From Clostridiales bacterium (GTDB taxonomy: Bacteria > Bacillota > Clostridia > Christensenellales > Borkfalkiaceae), in contig DPQQ01000009.1 in assembly GCA_003538975.1 (NCBI GenBank), forward strand, positions 60,907 through 73,099: a stretch of 12,193 bases of DNA. Direction: 5' to 3'. Each line of letters opens with the position of its first letter. Position 1 is the first letter of the stretch. Under the pieces are notes generated by a model, which ran no database searches, had not been told where the DNA came from, and was given only the letters and a program-made list of their open reading frames with translations. Shown here piece after piece: positions 7,718 to 12,193 of this stretch. The translations under genes were made by a program, and so were the position numbers.

Positions 7718-7769
7718 TCGGCCGGAACGCCTAACGATTCGAGTCGGCCGGAACGCCTAACGATTCGAG
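7718..7769. repeat. Exact 26-bp tandem duplication at the 3' end of the lipoprotein gene
   Basis: Two identical 26-bp units (7718-7743 and 7744-7769) lie head to tail. Because 26 is not a multiple of three, the second unit shifts the reading frame of the minus-strand gene and brings in a stop at 7731-7733. Removing one unit restores an open frame to a TAA at 7669-7671. Confidence 0.95.
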
Positions 7770-8960
7770 ACAGTTATAAATTTTTTTAGAAAGCGTAATG
7801 CCGTCAAAGCCTTTTACGTAGTCGAGATAAATACCCTTTATGTCCGATATGCTGCGCTTTCCGCCTATATCGCCGAAGTTCGACATAAGATAGTCTCTGT
7901 AAAGCGACTTTTCAGGAACGCCGACGAGACCGTTCACCAAAAATGAAATAAGTCCCGTGCGATCGGTGCCTATGTTGCAGTGATAAATAATCGGGTAGTT
8001 GTTTATATCTGCAAGTATGGCGAATATCTTTATAATCTGATTTCTGTTTCCCAAAAGCATATTCGAGTAAGAATAACCCATAGGACACTGAATGTATTTT
8101 ACGGAACTGCCGAGCGGACCTACATTTGTAAGACCGCCGACTTCGTTATTATCTACGAGGCGAAGGTCGATTTCGGTCTTTACGCCGAGATATTTAAGCA
8201 TCGCGTCTTTGCCTTTTGCGTCGATTTCGATCTTAAGGTCGCTGCGGTTGCTTTTGTTAAGTCTGCCGCATCTTATTAAAAGTCCCTGTTTTACTTCTGC
8301 GCCGTCCTCGGTTTCCCATCCGCCGAGATCTCTTACGTTTGTTATTCCGCTTACGTAAAGGTTGCGTGGAGCGGAAGCTGCCGTCCTGAATGAAGACGTT
8401 TGTGAAACGGACATCGAGCCGTCTTTTAAGTGAAGGGCGACCTTCCAGTAATAATTGCAGTTTATCATAAGGTTATAGACGTCCGCGTAATCGGTAAATG
8501 TTGTATAAGTCCATACGTTTTTACCGAACGTTTCGTCCGTACTCAAAAATATTTTGTAGTAATAAAATTTGTTGTCGAGACCGTTGTTTTCCGAAACGCT
8601 CCATTTGAGTCTCAAAGCTTTCGGACGGCTTTTTTCTTCTTGTCCGTTCGCATAGTCGGAAACGGAATTATAGCCTTCGCTTAAATACTCTTTCTGAAGA
8701 TCCGTATGGAGATCCGCTTCTCCTTCCACAGGAGTAAGAATTACCGAATAATTCCCGGTAACTTCGTGACCTTCGCACTTGTCTGCGCATATAGGGTCGC
8801 CGCAAAGCGGATCTGTGCAGAAGCCGCAGGTGGCGCAGACGTGACCGCATACGTGCGCTTCGGGCGTGTCCGGTTTCGAAGGGCTTTGGCACGCCGCAAA
8901 CAAACTTACGGATATGCATAAAGCCATCAGGGCGGACAGTAATTTGCTGATTTTTTTCAT
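7731..8960 (-). CDS. Secreted lipoprotein with tyrosine-phosphatase-type domain (C-terminus frameshifted)
   Basis: Membrane-anchored extracellular phosphatase, 409 residues as read. Order: lipoprotein signal ending SLFAAC (lipidated Cys24); a Cys-rich linker with Cys 38, 42, 45, 48, 53, 58 and 62; a fibronectin-III-like domain (about 70-195); and a Y_phosphatase3/dual-specificity-like domain (about 200-400). The last shows TNVRDLGGW (207-215) and the catalytic CX5R loop HCNIGTDRTG (Cys328, Arg334). Substrates in this family include phosphotyrosine and phosphoinositides. AGGAG (8966-8970) lies 5 nt before the ATG. The tail is altered: after LGVPA the frame reads DSNR and stops, while collapsing the 26-bp duplication gives ENLDSVINIMKTQKAA before a stop at 7669-7671. 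The catalytic loop is untouched, so activity may survive. Confidence 0.88.
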   Translation of the reverse strand: MKKISKLLSALMALCISVSLFAACQSPSKPDTPEAHVCGHVCATCGFCTDPLCGDPICADKCEGHEVTGNYSVILTPVEGEADLHTDLQKEYLSEGYNSVSDYANGQEEKSRPKALRLKWSVSENNGLDNKFYYYKIFLSTDETFGKNVWTYTTFTDYADVYNLMINCNYYWKVALHLKDGSMSVSQTSSFRTAASAPRNLYVSGITNVRDLGGWETEDGAEVKQGLLIRCGRLNKSNRSDLKIEIDAKGKDAMLKYLGVKTEIDLRLVDNNEVGGLTNVGPLGSSVKYIQCPMGYSYSNMLLGNRNQIIKIFAILADINNYPIIYHCNIGTDRTGLISFLVNGLVGVPEKSLYRDYLMSNFGDIGGKRSISDIKGIYLDYVKGFDGITLSKKIYNCLESLGVPADSNR

Positions 8961-9024
8961 TTTCGCTCCTTTAATTAAAAATTTTATTTTTGCTTTTATA
9001 AATAAATTTTTGTTTTTAAGCTGT

Positions 9025-9038
9025 TGTTAACGTTAACA
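9025..9038. promoter_or_regulatory. LacI/CcpA-like operator palindrome
   Basis: TGTTAACGTTAACA is a perfect 14-bp palindrome with a central CG. It fits the Bacillus cre consensus TGWAANCGNTNWCA at all but one position (T for A at position 4), and fits LacI/GalR-family operators in general. It lies about 55-70 nt downstream of the predicted start of the minus-strand lipoprotein transcript, where a bound repressor would act as a roadblock. No LacI-family gene is in the window. Confidence 0.6.
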
Positions 9039-9099
9039 TATAATTTTTTAATTACGACTTGGTAATTCCTAAGCCGTATAATTATTCTTTTACGATAAA

Positions 9100-9128
9100 A
9101 TTATAAAACAAAAATAAAGACTTGTCAA
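9100..9128 (-). promoter_or_regulatory. Consensus sigma-A promoter of the lipoprotein gene
   Basis: Read on the minus strand, TTGACA (9128-9123), 17 nt, then TATAAT (9105-9100): a full consensus match. Transcription would begin near 9093, giving a leader of about 130 nt before the ATG at 8960. Confidence 0.88.
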
Positions 9129-9250
9129 TAGCGTTTTTATTTTTCGGCGGGGGATATAAACAAACGGCAATAAAGGCGGTAAAAATATTAGTTTTCTAAC
9201 AATAAAGAGGTTTTATGCGAAAGTGTTTTTTATTTAATTTTCATTTAAAA

Positions 9251-9272
9251 TGTAATAAAAATGTAATAAAAA
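9251..9272 (+). repeat. 11-bp tandem repeat upstream of the sigma gene promoter
   Basis: TGTAATAAAAA occurs twice in tandem (9251-9261, 9262-9272), ending 22 bp before the -35 box. A-tracts phased at about one helical turn may bend DNA or act as an UP-like element. Confidence 0.6.
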
Positions 9273-9294
9273 TCTTACTTTTCGCTAAATCGTA

Positions 9295-9323
9295 TTGACT
9301 TAATTGACAATCGGGATTATACT
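9295..9323 (+). promoter_or_regulatory. Sigma-A type promoter of the ECF sigma factor gene
   Basis: TTGACT (9295-9300), 17 nt, TATACT (9318-9323). Each box matches at 5 of 6 positions. The sigma gene therefore appears to be expressed by the housekeeping polymerase; the TGTCAC/CGTC element seen downstream is absent here. Confidence 0.75.
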
Positions 9324-9392
9324 ATAAAATAATATTTTTAAAAGTCATAATTCTATTATGGCGGGTTACTTAAGAAGTGGTATATATCGGGA

Positions 9393-9887
9393 ATGGAAAC
9401 GCGCAGGTTCAATCAATTACTTAAATCAATATCGGTCAGTGAAAAGTCGTTCGACGAATTGTACGACTTTTATGCCCGACGCATCGTTTTCCGTCTGAGC
9501 GGTATATACGGCAGGGATTTTGCCGAAGACGTTATGCAGGAATTCTTTTTCAATCTGATAACAGGTAAAAAAGACTACGGTTATATAAAGAGTCCTACTT
9601 CGTGGGTTTACAAATGCGCCGAGAATATTGCCAAATCGAAATTAAGGTCTAAAATGCCCGTCGAACAGCTGACAGACGAAAAGGAATACAGGAGACAGTA
9701 TTTCGATAAACCGGACATAAAAGAAAAATTAGACGTTTTAGACGACGTATCCCGAAAAATAATCGAGCTTTATTATTGGGACGGCTATAATCTTCAGGAA
9801 ATATCTGAACTTTTACAGATAACATACTCGGCTGTCAGAAAGAAACATTCCCGCGCGAAAGCAAAATTAAAAAAATTTTTTAAATAA
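9393..9887 (+). CDS. ECF-type RNA polymerase sigma factor
   Basis: Small sigma-70 family factor, 164 residues, with only regions 2 and 4. Region 2 spans about 20-87 (SFDELYDFYARRI, FAEDVMQEFFFNLI, SWVYKCAENIAKSKLR). Region 4 spans about 113-162 (DVSRKIIELYYWDGYNLQEI, then helix-turn-helix ELLQITYSAVRKKHSRAKAKL). The ribosome site is weak (AAGAAGTGG or CGGGA before ATG 9393). A secreted peptidase and a single-pass membrane protein follow on the same strand behind a likely ECF promoter, the usual layout of a sigma factor with its own regulon and membrane regulator. The trigger is unknown. Confidence 0.92.
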   Translation: METRRFNQLLKSISVSEKSFDELYDFYARRIVFRLSGIYGRDFAEDVMQEFFFNLITGKKDYGYIKSPTSWVYKCAENIAKSKLRSKMPVEQLTDEKEYRRQYFDKPDIKEKLDVLDDVSRKIIELYYWDGYNLQEISELLQITYSAVRKKHSRAKAKLKKFFK

Positions 9888-9899
9888 TTTTTAAAAATG

Positions 9900-9930
9900 T
9901 GTCACAAAACGGCGTTTTCATGTCGTCTTA
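9900..9930 (+). promoter_or_regulatory. Probable ECF sigma-dependent promoter, copy 1
   Basis: TGTCACA (9900-9906) and CGTCTTA (9924-9930), 17 nt apart, resemble ECF -35 and -10 elements; CGTC is a common ECF -10 core. An AT-rich tract lies upstream. It sits between the sigma gene stop and the peptidase start, and an almost identical copy with the same spacing lies at 12020-12050. Confidence 0.72.
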
Positions 9931-9959
9931 TAAGTAGAAAACATATTTCGGAGGAAAAC

Positions 9960-11183
9960 ATGAAAAACAAAACTATTTCAAAAACAGAAACCTTTTTAAA
10001 AAGAACCGTTGCGATTATTTTAATCGCGCTTTGCCTTATGCCTTTCGGTCGCGGCGTAAAAACCGCAAAGGCAGCGAGTCTCGACTATGACGACTTTGAC
10101 GACGTGTTCTTAAAAACCGTCGAAGAATATATAGGCGATAACGTCTCGGGGGAAGTCGCTCTCACCGCGGATAAAGAAGTTATTTACGACGTAGACTTAA
10201 ACGAAATGGGGTACATATACGACTTTACCGTAAACGGACAAAGCGGTTATGCGACCGTTCTCGACACCAAAGGCTATCCCGAAGCAGCCGAAGTTTATTT
10301 CGATTCGGTAAATTCCGTTCTCGGTTCGGAGTATCGGGATTATAAAAAAGTATACGTTGCGAACACGGTATACGTATTGTCGGACGGCGAATCGTACTAT
10401 TCCGATTCAGGCGAAGCGTTGCCCGAAGACGTAGTATCCGCTCTTTTTGAAGTCGCTTATCGCGCTTCGTCCGACGTAGTACCCGTAATTTCAAGCGAAA
10501 CGATAACTTACACCTCCAGGGTAGAAACCGACGTGCTTGCTATGGCGAAAAGACATCCGTCTATAAAAGACGCCGGTGAGATTTATGCCAACCCATGCGT
10601 ACCGATCGCAGCTGCGAACGTTATACAGTTCTGGGACAGATATCAGACGAATCTTATAGAAAATTATACGCCCGGTTTATCGCTCGGCAAAAATTACATG
10701 TATAAGGCGCAGGACGATGAAACGAAAGCCGTCGTCGTCGAATTATACGGTCTTATGGGAACAAACAGCGGCAAAGCCGGGACGACGATAAGTCAGTTCA
10801 AGTCCGGTATGACCGCATATTGTTCGGATAAAGGGTACGGTATTTCGTACAACGGCTGTATGACTAACGGCAACTTCGATTATTCCAAAGCTAAAGAGAA
10901 TATGAAAAACGGCTATCCCTTGGTGCTTTTCGTCGATCCGTTTACTCTTGCCGAAATTACGGCAAATTCCGGAAGCGATACGATAAAATATACAAAGTAT
11001 AACGCCGAGCATTGTATGGCGGGCTTCGGATATAAAGACATAAAGTATACTCTTTCGGACGGATCAACGAGAACGGATAATTATATAGAAATATCTTCTT
11101 GCATAAAAACTTGTAACGACGGATATTATAATATCAACTACAACGCCGGTATCGACGACGCATACGGAATTTATATATATTAA
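9960..11183 (+). CDS. Secreted C39-like cysteine peptidase
   Basis: Probable exported papain-fold peptidase, 407 residues. A signal peptide covers about 1-38 (basic start, hydrophobic core around 17-29, likely cut after TAKA). A unique N-terminal region of about 170 residues follows, perhaps a propeptide or inhibitory domain. The catalytic part starts near 195: NPCVPIAAANVIQFWDRY gives candidate nucleophile Cys213, and AEHCMAGFGY gives candidate His351, with NYIEISS downstream as a possible third site. The usual oxyanion Gln before the Cys is not obvious. ATG 9960 is preferred because GGAGG (9950-9954) precedes it by 5 nt; a longer reading from 9897 would run through the ECF promoter. The stop TAA overlaps an AAGGAG site for the next gene, so the pair is an operon. 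The fold is fairly sure; the target is unknown. Confidence 0.82.
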   Translation: MKNKTISKTETFLKRTVAIILIALCLMPFGRGVKTAKAASLDYDDFDDVFLKTVEEYIGDNVSGEVALTADKEVIYDVDLNEMGYIYDFTVNGQSGYATVLDTKGYPEAAEVYFDSVNSVLGSEYRDYKKVYVANTVYVLSDGESYYSDSGEALPEDVVSALFEVAYRASSDVVPVISSETITYTSRVETDVLAMAKRHPSIKDAGEIYANPCVPIAAANVIQFWDRYQTNLIENYTPGLSLGKNYMYKAQDDETKAVVVELYGLMGTNSGKAGTTISQFKSGMTAYCSDKGYGISYNGCMTNGNFDYSKAKENMKNGYPLVLFVDPFTLAEITANSGSDTIKYTKYNAEHCMAGFGYKDIKYTLSDGSTRTDNYIEISSCIKTCNDGYYNINYNAGIDDAYGIYIY

Positions 11184-11202
11184 GGAGTATTAAAGAGCAG
11201 TA

Positions 11203-11916
11203 ATGAAACGTAACGACGAATTGCAGAATTTTGCCGATAGGACTTTATCCGAATGTGATAATGCGGAAATAAAAAACGAATTAAAAAGCGTTGCGGCAGA
11301 TACCTTTGAAGAAACTTCCCGGGCAAAACGCAGTCCTATATTTAAAAATGAAAAGCTGATCCGCATTGTTTCGGCGGCGGCTTCGATAATAATTATGGCT
11401 ATCGTCGCGCTTTCGGTGATTTTTATTCCGTCAAACAATGCAAAACCCGATGACGACAAAGGTTATTCTTTCGGAGACGAAGATATAATATCTAAAAAAT
11501 CCGATATAGAATCTGTCAGAAACGACGCCGATAATTTTGAATTCGATTTAGATGATGTAATTGACTGTGTTCAGGTTTCAAAATATGTGTACAGAAAAAC
11601 GGGAGAAACTTTATATTACCGTATTCTCGTTTCTTTAGACGAAGAATTGATGGAGATGGAAATATTTGTCGTAACGAATAAAAAGTATACTTATCGGTTT
11701 GATTATAATTTCGATAAGACCGTAAAAATAGGACAATACGATCTTATGTATAAAGAAACTATCGAACTTTTAGACGAAGATGAAGCGTATTATCAGGAAG
11801 CAAAGGGGAAGATAGAAACCGATGCGGAAAAATTGTATTTTTCATCTGCCGGCTTTTCGTACGAAAATGAAAGCATGCTTATAAAATATGCGAACAGATT
11901 TATAAAAACAAAATAA
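11203..11916 (+). CDS. Single-pass membrane protein, probable anti-sigma factor
   Basis: Product of 237 residues with no recognised domain. A charged cytoplasmic N-terminus (1-50) is followed by one membrane helix (about 52-76) and an acidic extracellular part of about 160 residues. This topology, and its place behind an ECF sigma gene, suggest an anti-sigma factor that holds the sigma factor through its N-terminus. The classic zinc-binding HxxxCxxC motif is absent, so it would belong to a non-ZAS group. AAGGAG (11182-11187) overlaps the upstream stop but is 15 nt from ATG 11203, a long gap; AGAG (11194-11197) is closer. Co-transcribed with the peptidase, it would give negative feedback. Function is inferred from context. 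Confidence 0.65.
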   Translation: MKRNDELQNFADRTLSECDNAEIKNELKSVAADTFEETSRAKRSPIFKNEKLIRIVSAAASIIIMAIVALSVIFIPSNNAKPDDDKGYSFGDEDIISKKSDIESVRNDADNFEFDLDDVIDCVQVSKYVYRKTGETLYYRILVSLDEELMEMEIFVVTNKKYTYRFDYNFDKTVKIGQYDLMYKETIELLDEDEAYYQEAKGKIETDAEKLYFSSAGFSYENESMLIKYANRFIKTK

Positions 11917-11928
11917 TATGACTTTATA

Positions 11929-11960
11929 AAAACGACGAGCCGATCGGCCCGTCGTTTTTT
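11929..11960 (+). terminator. Intrinsic terminator of the sigma-peptidase operon
   Basis: A 9-bp stem AAAACGACG / CGTCGTTTT (11929-11937, 11950-11958) encloses the self-complementary GCCGATCGGC. The right arm runs into six T's. It separates the operon from the second ECF-like promoter. Confidence 0.9.
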
Positions 11961-11961
11961 G

Positions 11962-11981
11962 TCGTTTTAAGGTTAAAACGA
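11962..11981. repeat. Inverted repeat just after the terminator
   Basis: TCGTTTTAA and TTAAAACGA (11962-11970, 11973-11981) are perfectly complementary around GG, followed by a long A/T tract. It may be a back-up hairpin or a protein-binding palindrome upstream of the second ECF-like promoter. Confidence 0.5.
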
Positions 11982-12019
11982 TAAAAAAATAAAAAAATTT
12001 TAAAATTTTTTCAGTAAGG

Positions 12020-12050
12020 TGTCACAAAACGGCATTTTTATGTCGTCTTA
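12020..12050 (+). promoter_or_regulatory. Probable ECF sigma-dependent promoter, copy 2
   Basis: TGTCACA (12020-12026) and CGTCTTA (12044-12050) have the same 17-nt spacing as copy 1. Over 12019-12056 the match to 9899-9936 is 36 of 38 positions, spacer included. Transcription would start near 12057. No start codon with a ribosome site follows within the window, so it drives a gene beyond the edge with a long leader, or a non-coding RNA. Confidence 0.7.
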
Positions 12051-12109
12051 TAAGTAAAAGGGGCAAACCGGATTATAAAGCAGCTCATTCTTAATAATTT
12101 CCTTTTCCT

Positions 12110-12183
12110 TTCCTTAACGGAGATCCGCGCGGAGTATTGCTTATTCTGTTGGTAATATAACCAATCGGGTTTCCGTTAAGGAA
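12110..12183. repeat. Inverted repeat at window edge
   Basis: TTCCTTAACGGA (12110-12121) and TCCGTTAAGGAA (12172-12183) are perfectly complementary and enclose 50 nt with two smaller self-complementary parts: TCCGCGCGGA (12120s) and TTGGT/ACCAA (about 12149-12164). A polypyrimidine tract leads into the left arm. It may be a structured leader, a small RNA, or the end of a small mobile repeat cut by the window edge. Confidence 0.6.
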
Positions 12184-12193
12184 TTAAGGGAAA

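Larger units (their letters stand above)
8961..9392. other. Divergent control region between lipoprotein and sigma factor genes
   Basis: About 430 bp, very AT-rich, without a convincing gene. It holds a consensus minus-strand promoter (9100-9128), a 14-bp palindrome in that transcript's leader (9025-9038), an 11-bp tandem repeat (9251-9272) and the + strand promoter of the sigma gene (9295-9323). Confidence 0.8.

Noticed and set aside
9215..9298. 27-codon ORF with an AGAGG site 5 nt before its ATG
   Set aside because: It lies in very AT-rich control DNA, covers the tandem repeat and its stop overlaps the sigma promoter -35 box. No recognisable peptide.
9897..9959. Longer N-terminus of the peptidase from ATG 9897
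   Set aside because: The stretch coincides with the ECF-like promoter and would put 21 odd residues before a good signal peptide. GGAGG supports ATG 9960.
12110..12183. Integron attC-like site
   Set aside because: The arms carry CCTTAAC and GTTAAGG, close to the core and inverse core, but each breaks the RYYYAAC/GTTRRRY rule, and no cassette or integrase is near.

Overview
The window looks like chromosome from a low-GC Gram-positive gut bacterium of the Clostridia type. The clues are AAGGAG ribosome sites about 5 nt from ATG, consensus sigma-A promoters with 17-nt spacers, CUT1-type sugar permeases with no ATPase beside them, an AraM-type dehydrogenase, and a lipoprotein with a Cys-rich linker. 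The codon style suggests a Christensenellales-like lineage, but that is an impression, not a result. No rRNA, tRNA, IS element or CRISPR array was seen.

Bases 1-1932 hold the 3' part of an ABC importer operon: a GC-rich stem-loop, then two permeases (MalF/UgpA-like and MalG/UgpE-like) overlapping by 8 bp, closed by a hairpin terminator. The binding protein should lie just upstream. Bases 2125-7616 hold an apparent catabolic set, all on the + strand: a strong promoter, a glycerol-1-phosphate dehydrogenase, a metal-dependent phosphodiesterase/phosphatase, an AraC-type regulator, and an ADP-ribosylglycohydrolase-fold enzyme with its own promoter and a foldable leader. Together they suggest uptake and breakdown of a phosphodiester or glycosyl-phosphate compound. 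The substrate cannot be read from sequence.

Bases 7669-9128 hold a convergent gene on the minus strand for a secreted lipoprotein: Cys-rich linker, fibronectin-like domain and a tyrosine-phosphatase-type domain with an intact CX5R motif. An exact 26-bp tandem duplication at its 3' end shifts the frame and replaces the last 16 residues. It is driven by a perfect TTGACA-N17-TATAAT promoter, with a perfect 14-bp LacI/CcpA-like palindrome in its leader.

Bases 9295-12193 hold an ECF sigma factor module: sigma factor (from a housekeeping-type promoter), then a secreted C39-like cysteine peptidase, then a single-pass membrane protein that is probably the anti-sigma factor. A 38-nt element with ECF promoter features (TGTCAC and CGTC) precedes the peptidase. 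It recurs with 36/38 identity at 12019-12056, after the operon terminator, where it faces a non-coding stretch with a 12-bp inverted repeat that reaches the window edge. This repeated promoter, plus a peptidase between sigma and putative anti-sigma, is the most system-like novelty here; the frameshifting duplication is the clearest single anomaly.
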